DNA of 64,000 nucleotides from Klebsiella ornithinolytica NBRC 105727 = ATCC 31898 (lineage in GTDB: Bacteria; Pseudomonadota; Gammaproteobacteria; Enterobacterales; Enterobacteriaceae), in assembly GCF_001598295.1 (NCBI RefSeq), contig NZ_BCYR01000003.1, positions 430,151-494,150 on the forward strand, in the 5' to 3' direction. Below are positions 34,452 to 43,633 of the stretch, piece by piece. The notes under the pieces are model-generated. The model did no database searches and had not been told where the DNA came from. It saw only the letters and a program-made list of their open reading frames with translations. Both the position numbers and the translations under genes were made by a program. Positions within the stretch are counted from its first letter, which is position 1, and each line of letters opens with the position of its first letter.

Positions 34452-35848
34452 TGTCTCAACACCTTCATGGTTATCGGCATAAATGCCGGATGTGGAACAT
34501 TGGCCTCCTGGATCAACTCATTCGCGCGGGAGCCATCCTGGTAAAGACGATTAGCCAGCGTGAGCGCGGGCAAGGGGCTGGCGGTATTAATCTGCATGAG
34601 CTCGCTAAGCCCTTCGGAAGTCAGCTCCATTGCACTGAGGAATGACGCCCTGACCTGCATCAGCGCGTTATAGAGCTCGTCATCACCACGATCCCCGGCC
34701 AGAATGAGCGCCGTATCCAGCTGCGTGGCGACGCGCCGGGTAATGTCTTCCGCCTCATTACGACTTGTTGGGTTGGCGTCTGCGGCGGCAGAGGTCATTG
34801 CGCCACTGCACAAAATGACAATGAGCGTATTTATCGTCGCCGCAATTTGCTGGCTGCTTTCCGCGCGCTGGTATTCGGTACTGATCGAGGCGGCCAGCTT
34901 CTCAAATGCCGAAATCTTGTCGTTCACACCGCCAGCACTGTCCAGAATGGCGTTCACAACATCAGCAACACCCTGAACAAATGCGTCCGGGGTGGTCGAG
35001 GTGTTCAGAGTGGTGGTTTTGTCCAGCACCCCCTGACGGTCCATAACCGCCTGAGCGGTGACCTGCCCGGAGAGCGTCTGATAATCATCAACATCATCAG
35101 CATCCCGATCCCCTTTCAACCCCGATGAACTCCCGCCAACAACCCCTTTACTGTAGCGACCATAACGATTATTACCGAAGGTTGAGCTCAGCACGTTGCT
35201 GACGTTCGTCACCTCGCTGATGGTACTGTCCACCATGTTGGTCCAGAAGGCGATCGTTCCCTTAATCGTGTTAATCCCCTGCGTTACCCCACGGATTTCA
35301 CTTTTCACTCGAGCGATAGTGCTGAGCACTGCCGTGCTGACCAGCTTCAGATAATTGGTTTTGACCGTCTCACCGGCCGCGGTACTGCCGGTCACTGCAA
35401 AAACTTTCAGCCCGGACTCGACAGCCATCAGCGTGAATTCAAAGACACGACCGGCATCTGCTGACCCGGATAAGCGAAGACCGTTTTCCGGTATGGCCAC
35501 CGTCATTTCACCCAGGGTCGGGTGAATCAATGTGCCTGTGCCCTTCTCCTCACATGCATTGATGAGCGCCTGACGCTGGGTAATAACATCCCCGCCGCCA
35601 TACATCTGGCTGTCCTGAATGAGGAAGCCACGAATAACAATCCGCCGGACACCACGCCCCATATCCTCTATCCAGGCAGTGTCACGATAAGGATATTCGT
35701 GCACCGCCTGGCGGCGACCGTGACTACCTTCCTCAGCAACAACGGCAAACGGGACACCCCGGAAACTGGAGGGTTGCAGTTTGCTCTGCCAGTCATCACT
35801 GGTATCGCCGCCCATCAGTGAAGAAATCGCATCCTGAATAATCGGCAT
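34448..35848 (-). CDS. DNA circularisation N-terminal-domain protein (Mu gpN/gp43-like)
   Basis: 466 residues. The N-terminal 100 residues are the DNA_circ_N domain (SSFRGVPFAVVAEEGSHGRR, HEYPYRDTAWIEDMG). In Mu-type phages this is a tail/baseplate protein; the name comes from a proposed role in protecting incoming DNA ends. Follows the moron terminator by 16 bases. Confidence 0.85.
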   Translation of the reverse strand: MPIIQDAISSLMGGDTSDDWQSKLQPSSFRGVPFAVVAEEGSHGRRQAVHEYPYRDTAWIEDMGRGVRRIVIRGFLIQDSQMYGGGDVITQRQALINACEEKGTGTLIHPTLGEMTVAIPENGLRLSGSADAGRVFEFTLMAVESGLKVFAVTGSTAAGETVKTNYLKLVSTAVLSTIARVKSEIRGVTQGINTIKGTIAFWTNMVDSTISEVTNVSNVLSSTFGNNRYGRYSKGVVGGSSSGLKGDRDADDVDDYQTLSGQVTAQAVMDRQGVLDKTTTLNTSTTPDAFVQGVADVVNAILDSAGGVNDKISAFEKLAASISTEYQRAESSQQIAATINTLIVILCSGAMTSAAADANPTSRNEAEDITRRVATQLDTALILAGDRGDDELYNALMQVRASFLSAMELTSEGLSELMQINTASPLPALTLANRLYQDGSRANELIQEANVPHPAFMPITMKVLRQ

Positions 35849-35859
35849 TTGAACTCCAG

Positions 35860-35892
35860 GTATAAAAAAACCCGCCAGTTGGCGGGTTCATT
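35860..35892 (-). terminator. Terminator behind the moron
   Basis: On the minus strand AACCCGCCA pairs with TGGCGGGTT around AC, followed by seven Ts. It falls between the moron (stop 35905) and the next tail gene (start 35848), an odd place for a terminator inside a late operon. Confidence 0.85.
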
Positions 35893-35904
35893 GATTTTCG
35901 ATAT

Positions 35905-36471
35905 CTACAGGTTATCACTACAAAGACTTTTGGCCGCAGAGTACGCCTGACTTAGCCCATTAAGGGAAAAGTACATATTGGATGAACCGCGCACTTCCCC
36001 ATTGCCGCTTGCTGGAACCCAGATAGCGAGATTCCCTCGACTTCCTGAATTCACTAATTTATTTAAGGACAACTTCTTGAATTTAAAGAATGCGAATTCT
36101 TCACCTTGAAGCATCTTAGTTTCTACCGCTTCAGTATCCTCTTTTTGCCCTGGGATTTTATAAGAAAGAGGCACATGGCCATTTGCGAGGTTTTCACTAT
36201 ATCCCCCCATAAGCATGCTCATCTCAGCCAAGGAGGGTTTACATTTTTCAGAAGTTGTCAGATAAAAACTTAAGTATGTCTCCTTGAGATTTTGATTGAG
36301 CGCCTCTGTCGCCACTTTATAAATAATCTGCTTGTCTGCCGCGAACTCAACAATATTCCAATCGCCGATCTTAAAGGCTTTCATTGCCCTGTCTGTATAG
36401 TCAGTTGCATGCAAGGCCGGGGGTATGAGCCCTATAGCCACTGCGATCAATGAGCAAAGAGATTTCTTCAT
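35905..36471 (-). CDS. Moron: exported protein of unknown function
   Basis: 188 residues from ATG 36471 with GAGGGA upstream. A clear signal peptide (MKKSLCSLIAVAIGLIPPAL, cleavage after LHA) predicts export to the periplasm. Two cysteines in the mature part could form a disulfide. No family recognised. The gene is AT-richer than its neighbours, interrupts the tail operon between tape measure and gpN-like genes, and has its own terminator. These are the marks of a moron expressed from the prophage, perhaps for surface alteration or superinfection exclusion. Confidence 0.75.
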   Translation of the reverse strand: MKKSLCSLIAVAIGLIPPALHATDYTDRAMKAFKIGDWNIVEFAADKQIIYKVATEALNQNLKETYLSFYLTTSEKCKPSLAEMSMLMGGYSENLANGHVPLSYKIPGQKEDTEAVETKMLQGEEFAFFKFKKLSLNKLVNSGSRGNLAIWVPASGNGEVRGSSNMYFSLNGLSQAYSAAKSLCSDNL

Positions 36472-36517
36472 GCTTCCCTCACCAAAATTTAGCATTCACC
36501 CAAATTTATTGCGTATT

Positions 36518-38308
36518 TTAGTAATTCATGGGTAAGGTTATCCGACCTCCGCTCTGAGTTTCAAACACTTTCCGATCCCCTTTTTCATTAACCGTCGTTA
36601 TTTCGAGTTTAAGCTTGTTATCTTCCATAGCGCTTTTGAACGATTTGGTTATATCGTTTACGGATACAGAACCCGCACCCGATGTGGGCTGAACAATGCT
36701 GCCAGGCCTCTCCTGATTAATGCCTGATGGGTTCCCACCCGTATCGCCGCTGATAATGTCCTGGTAATACCCTAAAACCGCACCAGGATACGCGGCGTTC
36801 TCCCGCCCCCAGCGACTACGATCATAGCCGCCATTGTAATAGCGTAACGCTAACGGGATGTTTCCACCCGCATTCCGCATATTTTCCGCCATAATCTGCG
36901 CGCCTGCAAAAATGTTCTGCCGAGGATCGGTCCAGTCTGTAATGCCTGTAGACTTAAAATTAGACGGTATAATCTGCATAAGCCCACGGGCTCCAGCTCG
37001 ACTAATGGCATAGGGGTCACCCCTGGATTCCTGCTTCATGATGGCTTTCAAAAGACGAGGATCCACGCCGTACTTTCCGCCCGCCTCACTGAGGAGATCG
37101 TCATACTGGCTGGTATTGTCGTTCTGGCGATAAGGGATTTTTTCATTGCCGGGGGCTTTTTGCGGCGCAATCACCGACATGTCACCACGCAGACGCTCTG
37201 CAGCATCAGTCGCGCCGTATTCGGCATCGTAACGTTTACGAACAGCATCGGTCATAAAACCGGCATCGACCGCCCCGCGCTCCCGGCGCGTGAGTTTATT
37301 ATAAAGCTCTTTGTTGCCCTGAATGCGCCGTAACTTTTCAGCTTCATCCGTGTTGATAAAGCCGGCGGCGTGGGATAGTGCAGTCAAATCACCGTTGGTG
37401 AGCAAATCCGTAACGCCTTCCAGTCCGTTCTTAACGGAACCATCAGACATAACAAATTTCAGCACTTTTTTTTCTGATTTATTGATTAAGCCATCCCAGG
37501 CAGCGCCCAGCTCATTCATCGTCACGTTGACGTCTGAAAGCTGTTTATTCAGCCCGGGATCAACGGTCAGACCAAACTCATCAGCTTTCGCCAGCAGTTT
37601 TTTATAATTCGCGCCTTCACGCATCAGTGTCAGCAGTTCTGGCGTCAGACCCAGCCCGTCAGCAACGGATTTTTGCTGGTCAGGTCGCAGGGTTGGGAAA
37701 ATTTTCGCAATCGACTCCAGTGTTTTGAGGGTATTCACTGAGCCATCACTGTTCTTTTCGATCTGCGCGCCAATTTGTGCCATTGCGGCCATAACACCCG
37801 CATTCTTACCGCTGGCTGCCTCATTGAGTGCTTTGAAAATACCCTCAATGGATGAGGCCGCACTTTCACTGTCTGCCCCCAGAATACGCATCGCGCCAGC
37901 CAGTTGCGTAAAATCCCGGACGCTCATAGCGGTGTTCTGCGCATGGGTATCGAGGTTGTAAGCCTCTTTTGCCGCTTCCCTGAAACCGTCAGCAACCTTT
38001 TTTATTCCGTATCCGACAACGCCGGCCGCACCAAAGGTAGCCATTTTACCGGCCAGCTCACCGACGATCTTCAGTGGAGGAATGATATCTCCGATGAACT
38101 GGACGTTATCCCGTGCACTACGGGCCATTTTATCCAGCCGTCCGCCGACATCATCCAGGCTATCAACCGTCTCATCACCGCCGAGGTTAAGCTTTTCCTG
38201 CGTCTCATCCAGGTGAGGGAGCAGGTTTTTAATGGCCTCGTTGATTTCATCAATGGTGGCGCTGACCCTGTCGTCCGCAATCAGCTCGAAATCGAATGCG
38301 TTACTCAT
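36518..38308 (-). CDS. Tail tape measure protein with lytic transglycosylase domain
   Basis: 596 residues. N-terminal helical region with hydrophobic patch (residues 75-110). C-terminal SLT domain has QESRGDP (catalytic Glu about 427), GARGLMQI and LRYYNGGYD. It sets tail length and opens peptidoglycan during DNA entry. At 596 residues it is short for a tape measure, predicting a short contractile tail. The ATG lies inside the end of the frameshifted chaperone frame. Confidence 0.88.
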   Translation of the reverse strand: MSNAFDFELIADDRVSATIDEINEAIKNLLPHLDETQEKLNLGGDETVDSLDDVGGRLDKMARSARDNVQFIGDIIPPLKIVGELAGKMATFGAAGVVGYGIKKVADGFREAAKEAYNLDTHAQNTAMSVRDFTQLAGAMRILGADSESAASSIEGIFKALNEAASGKNAGVMAAMAQIGAQIEKNSDGSVNTLKTLESIAKIFPTLRPDQQKSVADGLGLTPELLTLMREGANYKKLLAKADEFGLTVDPGLNKQLSDVNVTMNELGAAWDGLINKSEKKVLKFVMSDGSVKNGLEGVTDLLTNGDLTALSHAAGFINTDEAEKLRRIQGNKELYNKLTRRERGAVDAGFMTDAVRKRYDAEYGATDAAERLRGDMSVIAPQKAPGNEKIPYRQNDNTSQYDDLLSEAGGKYGVDPRLLKAIMKQESRGDPYAISRAGARGLMQIIPSNFKSTGITDWTDPRQNIFAGAQIMAENMRNAGGNIPLALRYYNGGYDRSRWGRENAAYPGAVLGYYQDIISGDTGGNPSGINQERPGSIVQPTSGAGSVSVNDITKSFKSAMEDNKLKLEITTVNEKGDRKVFETQSGGRITLPMNY

Positions 38309-38731
38309 CGCCCTGACCTCCGGACTTCAGTTTATTAATTCGCTTCGCCTGCGCCACCCACCAGAGCAGCCGTTTCTGGGTCATACCCCACGCCCTATCG
38401 TCACTCCACCCGAAATAGAAGGTGACGTCTGCCGCCACCTCCTGCCATGCGGTCAGGGCTTCCAGTTCAAAAAACCGAGCAGATACTCCTTACATTTGCA
38501 AAAATCCACATAGTCCATCGGTGCCAGTACGCTTTCTCGGGTGTCTGTCACCAGAGCGATCAGTAAGCGCATTGCAGCAATCGAGGTGGAGGATTCCTGT
38601 TTTTCGTAGAACTTCTCAACCTGAGTCAGCGTGGGGGCCTTCAGCTCCAGCTGCTCATAACGTATTTTTTGTGCGGCATCTTCCAGGGGAATGGTCAGAA
38701 TAATGCTCTTCGAACGTTCTAATTCAGCCAT
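38301..38731 (-). CDS. Extended tail assembly chaperone made by -1 frameshift
   Basis: The 92-residue chaperone frame contains the slippery heptamer T TTT TTG at 38474-38468 (minus strand). A -1 shift there continues in frame for about 56 more codons (FELEALTAWQ..., RLLWWVAQAKRINKL...) to a TAA at 38303-38301, overlapping the tape measure start. The extension is rich in Trp and positively charged. This mirrors P2 E/E' and lambda G/GT. Confidence 0.8.
38453..38731 (-). CDS. Tail assembly chaperone (short form)
   Basis: 92 residues, of the Mu gp41/P2 gpE type, in the standard position between tube and tape measure genes. It coats the tape measure protein before tube polymerisation. The stop lies 15 bases after the slippery site, allowing a minority of ribosomes to make the extended form. 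Confidence 0.85.
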   Translation of the reverse strand: MAELERSKSIILTIPLEDAAQKIRYEQLELKAPTLTQVEKFYEKQESSTSIAAMRLLIALVTDTRESVLAPMDYVDFCKCKEYLLGFLNWKP

Positions 38732-38734
38732 TAA

Positions 38735-39103
38735 TTAATTCTCCGTCACGTCGCGGCCTTCCCAGCGAACATCAAACACGGCATCTTCGCTTTCCACTTC
38801 CTGAACGTTGACCGTCCAGAGCGCGCGACCAATAATCGTTTTCCCGTTCGCCAGTTCGGCAATTACGTTAACGTTGGTCTGCCCGTTAAAACCCCGAACA
38901 CTGGTGCCGCCGCTGTCACGCAGGCGTGCTGAGATATACCCGGCAACCGGTTTTTCCTTATAACCATGCACACCATCCATACCCGTCAGCGTAGAGCGGT
39001 TAACAGTGGATGGCTGGTATTTAAAGGAACCTTCCACCATGACTGAAATACCGTCCACGGTGACGTAGGCGGTACCGGCCAGGCGGTTAGAAGTGTCAGC
39101 CAT
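38735..39103 (-). CDS. Tail tube protein
   Basis: 122 residues, Mu gp40/P2 FII-type tube protein: GTAYVTVDGISVMVEGSFKY at the N-terminus and AVFDVRWEGRDVTE at the end. Forms the inner tube under the sheath. 3 bases from the sheath gene. Confidence 0.88.
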   Translation of the reverse strand: MADTSNRLAGTAYVTVDGISVMVEGSFKYQPSTVNRSTLTGMDGVHGYKEKPVAGYISARLRDSGGTSVRGFNGQTNVNVIAELANGKTIIGRALWTVNVQEVESEDAVFDVRWEGRDVTEN

Positions 39104-39106
39104 GAT

Positions 39107-40618
39107 TTATGCTCCTGTTGATTCAGCCTGCAGGCGGAACTGGTTAAGCAGCGCAAAAATACGCAGCTGATTGATGAGCGTTCCCGGCCACAGCACGTCA
39201 ACGCGGTTCGGATTGGACGAATTTTGTTCAACGATAATATTTTTCGCGAACGCTTCTGCATCCTGGGCGTAACCGTTAAACACCAGCGTCTGGTATTCGG
39301 CGATCTGGTCAGCTTTGATGATGTTGGGCGTCACAATGGGCTGACCCGGTGCAAAACGGGTCCCGTCAGCAGCCAGTTTCATGCGTCCAAACTTACTGGT
39401 CACCGCTGTGCGGAGATAGCGGGTCACGAACATCAAGCTGAACAACGTTTCCACCTGCAGATAGCTGTCATCTTCATCGCCATAACTGTTTTTCTGGTAG
39501 GTGGTGATGATATTTTCTACGTTGACCGTCCCGTCGTCGGCGACGGTGTACGTTGAAATGCCGCTATACAGCAGGTTGTTACGCTCAGTGAGTTCGAAAC
39601 GGTCCTGCAGATCTGGCGCCAGTACGCCATATACCGGCAGGCTCTGCAGCGGACGGCCCGGATCATTACGCAGGCTCGGGGCAATGGCTCCGGTCAGCGC
39701 AGCAGACCAGATATAACGAGGCGTTGGAGAGCGATAGACGCCCAGCAGCGTTTCATGCTGGTTATTTCTGGCCCCTCCTTTTGTTCCCAGCTCAGCGTAG
39801 GTTCCCGACGTTGTGCCGAAGGCGTGCCCGTACAACTGTTTATCCCACGCCCAGCGGCCGGAAGCATCGTTCAGAAACGCCTTCATGGCATCAAGAGAGG
39901 CCGTATCGTCGTAAGGGTTGATGATGAAATCGAACGTTTTATCCTGCAGATTGCCGAGTGCATCCACAAAATCCGGCGCGCCGGCGCCGCCTGCCATCGA
40001 GGTAATGGTCAGGGTGAGACCTGCAGGTGTCGATTCCCCGCCCTGCGTCCCCAGATAGTTGAGGCGAATATCAATCCCGTTACCCAGGAGCCCCCTGTTT
40101 TTTGCCGTGAACTCCACCGTGTCAGTGGCATCCGATTTAACAGCTGCTGTAACCGGGAGGTCAGTTTTTCGGGCGATAGCGGCGACCAGTGCCGCAGCGA
40201 TTTGCGCCGGCGTATCGGTTGCCAGCACGGTGAGCTGCACGCGGGTCCCGGCGAGGTAGAGAGAGATTACGCCCGTCTCAGACGCCTGTGACGCAACCTT
40301 GATACTCCCCTTCGCAGCTACCATTGACCCGGAGTCGTCCGCCAGCGGCAGGATCCAGATTTCAGCGGCTGTATCATTCTTCTGATAGGCGGTCATCATG
40401 CCATGCAGTTGTGACCCCTTGCCGGTCAGTTCACTAACACCATTGGCGGAGGAAACTTTAACGGGGATATTGACCTGCGTCGAACCAGCAGCAAGCATCT
40501 GGCCAATCAGCAAGGTTCGTTGCGTCGCCGTCGCAGTATTGGCCATAGAGTTGTCGAACTCGACGTAAAACAACGGCGTCCGGAGATTACCGGGTACGCG
40601 TGAAAACGGAACGGTCAT
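39107..40618 (-). CDS. Contractile tail sheath protein
   Basis: 503 residues of the Mu gpL-type sheath family: RVPGNLRTPLFYVEFDNS at the start, NNLLYSGISTYTV near residue 345, LRTAVTSKFGRMKLA near 405 and the conserved C-terminal domain. Its presence establishes a contractile (myovirus) tail. Confidence 0.92.
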   Translation of the reverse strand: MTVPFSRVPGNLRTPLFYVEFDNSMANTATATQRTLLIGQMLAAGSTQVNIPVKVSSANGVSELTGKGSQLHGMMTAYQKNDTAAEIWILPLADDSGSMVAAKGSIKVASQASETGVISLYLAGTRVQLTVLATDTPAQIAAALVAAIARKTDLPVTAAVKSDATDTVEFTAKNRGLLGNGIDIRLNYLGTQGGESTPAGLTLTITSMAGGAGAPDFVDALGNLQDKTFDFIINPYDDTASLDAMKAFLNDASGRWAWDKQLYGHAFGTTSGTYAELGTKGGARNNQHETLLGVYRSPTPRYIWSAALTGAIAPSLRNDPGRPLQSLPVYGVLAPDLQDRFELTERNNLLYSGISTYTVADDGTVNVENIITTYQKNSYGDEDDSYLQVETLFSLMFVTRYLRTAVTSKFGRMKLAADGTRFAPGQPIVTPNIIKADQIAEYQTLVFNGYAQDAEAFAKNIIVEQNSSNPNRVDVLWPGTLINQLRIFALLNQFRLQAESTGA

Positions 40619-40798
40619 TTAAGCGTCCTCTTTTTTAGCGGTGTTCTTCACACCTTTTTCCAGCACCAGGCTGACATCACCATCCTTCAGACGGCGGCGC
40701 CAGAAGGTATTATCCGGGACAACCGCGCCTTCTACAGGCAATGGCTCCCCCCGGACGGGACAGCGAACGCTAAGCCCGTCTTTTGGTTTTACAAACAT
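40619..40798 (-). CDS. DUF2635 family small protein
   Basis: 59 residues starting MFVKPKDGLSVRCPVRG at ATG 40798, stop TAA overlapping the sheath ATG (TAAATG). DUF2635 proteins sit just before the sheath gene in Mu-type tails; Mu gp38 is the position homologue. Role unknown. Confidence 0.8.
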   Translation of the reverse strand: MFVKPKDGLSVRCPVRGEPLPVEGAVVPDNTFWRRRLKDGDVSLVLEKGVKNTAKKEDA

Positions 40799-40801
40799 GG
40801 A

Positions 40802-41347
40802 TTACTCCTGAAGGTTAATACTGAGACCCGGGCGCAGGGTGCCATCCGGCATTTCGACGGTGATGTCTATCCCTTCCAACGGAGGCGGGTTGATGGGATA
40901 AAAATCTTCCGGCCCCTGATAATGTTCGATGTCGATCTCAAACAGCAGCTGACCCAGATGCGCTTCACCCTCGCCATCAACGTCAATCGTCGAACGGATT
41001 TCCGCGTACTTCTGGATTTTACGAGTGAGCTCGTAGCTGTTGATGACCGCCCTTTCTACCTGCTCGCGCAGGTCCTCCAGCGCCTCCTCGGCCCGTAGCG
41101 CCCCATCATCATCGGTTTCCCCGTCATATTCCTGGACGCGGCCAGTGATGCGGACAGTGGTTACCGTGGTGAACGCCGGCGTATTCCGCCCCTGCGCCTT
41201 TTTATGGTCAAACGGGGTTTGTACCAGCAGCACCGGATAAAGCGCCGCCGAGGTTGGCCAGTCCCGCGGGGAATAAACGCGGTCGCCGGCATCGGTGTGC
41301 CCGACCAACGCCGTCACCACCATTTTGCGAATAGCTGATGCATTCAT
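40802..41347 (-). CDS. Tail terminator/neck-like protein
   Basis: 181 residues. Position between head-tail joining and sheath genes and the pattern of an alpha/beta protein with PVLLVQTPFDHK suggest a tail terminator or neck protein. The family is not recognised with certainty. Starts 4 bases inside the upstream gene. Confidence 0.6.
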   Translation of the reverse strand: MNASAIRKMVVTALVGHTDAGDRVYSPRDWPTSAALYPVLLVQTPFDHKKAQGRNTPAFTTVTTVRITGRVQEYDGETDDDGALRAEEALEDLREQVERAVINSYELTRKIQKYAEIRSTIDVDGEGEAHLGQLLFEIDIEHYQGPEDFYPINPPPLEGIDITVEMPDGTLRPGLSINLQE

Positions 41348-41706
41348 CGTGCTTTCACCACATTGAGAACAAGGCGGGATCCGCCATGACTGTCAGGCTC
41401 GACATTGGAAACAACGAATAACTGATTAATGACGTGTCCGCCGACGGTTTTAATAAACACCCGGTCCGATACTTCAGGCTGAGGTTTTCCCAGCTTGCGG
41501 AACTCGGCATCACGTACACCGAGCATCGGACTGGAGGTATTGATCACTGAATCCCCATCGAGGTTTTCAGCAGCCTGGGCATACCCACGGTCAAAAATGC
41601 CGTTAATCGTGAAAGGAGGAGTACCGTCTTTAGGGCGGTACTCGTGTTCATCGCCGAAGACGCCATGTAGCGGACTCAACAGGTGTAAATCCCAGTCCAC
41701 TCCCAT
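41344..41706 (-). CDS. Head-tail joining protein, lambda FII-like
   Basis: 120 residues, with the order GIFDRGY..., SSPMLGVRDAEFRKL..., DRVFIKT... resembling lambda gpFII: a capped beta-barrel that forms the head-tail interface. Assignment relies on pattern and position. Confidence 0.65.
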   Translation of the reverse strand: MGVDWDLHLLSPLHGVFGDEHEYRPKDGTPPFTINGIFDRGYAQAAENLDGDSVINTSSPMLGVRDAEFRKLGKPQPEVSDRVFIKTVGGHVINQLFVVSNVEPDSHGGSRLVLNVVKAR

Positions 41707-41711
41707 CGCGC

Positions 41712-42080
41712 TTACTCCGTAGTAATTTTCACGCCACGCGCAGCAGATAACGCACGCTGCCGAAGAACCTGAACATCGGCGATCACACCTGCAGCCAGCA
41801 GACGTTCTGCGTCCTTACCGGAGACCGGAATACGCAAATTTTCGCGGTAAATCTCGCCGTCATGGCGAATGCAGTTCCCCTTCAGAACGACGTATTCAGG
41901 GGCAGCGGTTTCATCTTCATCGCCATCCGCTTCCTCTGCTGAATCACCGTCTGTTTCGTCATGCTGTTGGTTATCCTGAACGATGCCTCCTGCATTCAGA
42001 TCGTCAACATTCAGGACTTCTTCGGCGGTGCCTTCCGCATTCAGGTCATCCACCGACCCGGTTTTGATTGTTTTAGCCAT
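41712..42080 (-). CDS. Acidic head protein at the lambda FI position
   Basis: 122 residues. The N-terminal half is highly acidic (DDLNAEGTAEEVLNVDDLNA, then DGDSAEEADGDEDE); two DDLNA-G repeats are visible. The C-terminal half (VVLKGNCIRHDGEIYRENL) is a small conserved domain. Lambda gpFI, which helps terminase-prohead docking, is similarly acidic and in this position, but homology is not certain. Confidence 0.6.
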   Translation of the reverse strand: MAKTIKTGSVDDLNAEGTAEEVLNVDDLNAGGIVQDNQQHDETDGDSAEEADGDEDETAAPEYVVLKGNCIRHDGEIYRENLRIPVSGKDAERLLAAGVIADVQVLRQRALSAARGVKITTE

Positions 42081-42081
42081 A

Positions 42082-43131
42082 TCAGACCACCGTTGCGCAG
42101 AGGGATGCGTTTACCCGGCTCGGAATAACAAGCGGGGAGGATTGCATCAGGATAAGGCGTTGCGCTGGATCTTCTTTCACCCAGGACTTGGGCGCATAAG
42201 CCAGCGGGCCATAGTTGAATGCCGGGTCCAGAATCACACCAAAGGCACGGGTGCCCATCAGGTCCGCGCCGCTCATGATGACAGCGCCATCAGGGATCAT
42301 TGGTTTCTCGACATTATCAAGCGGGTCAATAAACCAGTCGTTATACAACCAGAGGTCAAAGTTACCCCAGCGGCCTTTATAGATAGCTCCCTTCATGACC
42401 TGCGGGCCCGCATTAATCTGGTTACCAAACGGGCTCAGCGCCGGAAATGTGATGGCGTTATCCTTGATGGTGGTATCGAGTCGGAATGCACGCCATGACT
42501 TATTCGTGAAGACCAGGTCGGTGGCGACAGAACCGGATTCTTTCAGGAAAGTGGTCTGCCAGACTTCGATATCATCAGAAGGTTGGGTATTGGTCGCGCC
42601 GGCGGCAACGGTCAGCGGCCATTTGTCCGAACCGCTCAGGGTGATGGTCAGGTCGGAAGCACGACCAAAATCCACCACTTTAGTTTCGTAACCTTCCCCG
42701 GTGACCGTGACGGTCCCGGACACCAGCGCGCTGGCCGCCATCCACTCCAGACGACGGTTGATCATGTCGATCTGGTCAGTCATTTCAAACTGCAGATTTA
42801 ACATTTCACGTTCGGCGGCAGTGTATTCGCCACCAATTCGCTCGCCAATCTGACGACGAATCGGTTTACGCAGATCAGGGGCGCGCTTGTCTTTGATGTA
42901 CGCAGGTTTAAAGGTATTGGTCTGGTATTTACGGGACTCGACCAGCTTGCCCTCCACCAGCGGAGAGACAAACGGCGCCATACGACGCAGGCCGACATCG
43001 ACATCAATCGCCACTTCTTCAGTCTCATAGGTCACGACATTCGGGAAGAAGCGATCCAGTAACCAGTTCTGACTGGTTTTCAGGTTAGGAACGACCTGTG
43101 CCAGCACGCTGGTATCAAAAATATTTTCCAT
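42082..43131 (-). CDS. Major capsid protein, lambda gpE type
   Basis: 349 residues, close to gpE length (341). FFPNVVTYETEEVAIDVDVG near residue 30 and LDPAFNYGPLAYAPKSWV near residue 310 are typical. HK97 fold expected. A 97-base gap before it includes the ribosome site. Confidence 0.92.
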   Translation of the reverse strand: MENIFDTSVLAQVVPNLKTSQNWLLDRFFPNVVTYETEEVAIDVDVGLRRMAPFVSPLVEGKLVESRKYQTNTFKPAYIKDKRAPDLRKPIRRQIGERIGGEYTAAEREMLNLQFEMTDQIDMINRRLEWMAASALVSGTVTVTGEGYETKVVDFGRASDLTITLSGSDKWPLTVAAGATNTQPSDDIEVWQTTFLKESGSVATDLVFTNKSWRAFRLDTTIKDNAITFPALSPFGNQINAGPQVMKGAIYKGRWGNFDLWLYNDWFIDPLDNVEKPMIPDGAVIMSGADLMGTRAFGVILDPAFNYGPLAYAPKSWVKEDPAQRLILMQSSPLVIPSRVNASLCATVV

Positions 43132-43228
43132 ATTCAGTCTCTTGATAATGCCAGCTGCACGCTGGCAAAAATTGGAATGAGTCAGCCCCTGCCGGTTAAA
43201 GCATTAGATCAGGAGTGAGAGGGGTAAA

Positions 43229-43633
43229 TCAGGAAGTGGCTACAGGGGCCTGAGTGCTGTCTTTCAGGAAAATAGCCAGCGGACGCAGCGCGGTTTTCAT
43301 TGCCGCCAGAGTCCATGACGCATCGACAATGATTTTGTTCTGGTTGAACTCGCCCATCAGATACAGTCCGCCATTCTGGTCAGTGGTGGATGCATCAACG
43401 TCATCAACCAGAATTGCCGCCGGCGCTTCACTACCATCGGTGGCTGTTTTCACACTCAGCTTATACTTCCCGCTGGCGGTGACCACTCCCAGTACCGCTC
43501 CGCACTTATATGCACCGCCGGTGATAATACCGGTATCGGTAACCAGCTGGAGCGTCCCGGCAATGAGCTGATCAGGAACGAACAGGGCGCTTTTCATACC
43601 CGGCGCAAACGGATTCTGACCAAACTGATCCAT
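43229..43633 (-). CDS. Head decoration protein, lambda gpD type
   Basis: 134 residues. The core GAYKCGAVLGVVTASGKY and AILVDDVDAS matches gpD/SHP-type trimeric decoration proteins that stabilise the expanded capsid. Starts on the last base of the preceding gene's stop codon. Confidence 0.87.
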   Translation of the reverse strand: MDQFGQNPFAPGMKSALFVPDQLIAGTLQLVTDTGIITGGAYKCGAVLGVVTASGKYKLSVKTATDGSEAPAAILVDDVDASTTDQNGGLYLMGEFNQNKIIVDASWTLAAMKTALRPLAIFLKDSTQAPVATS

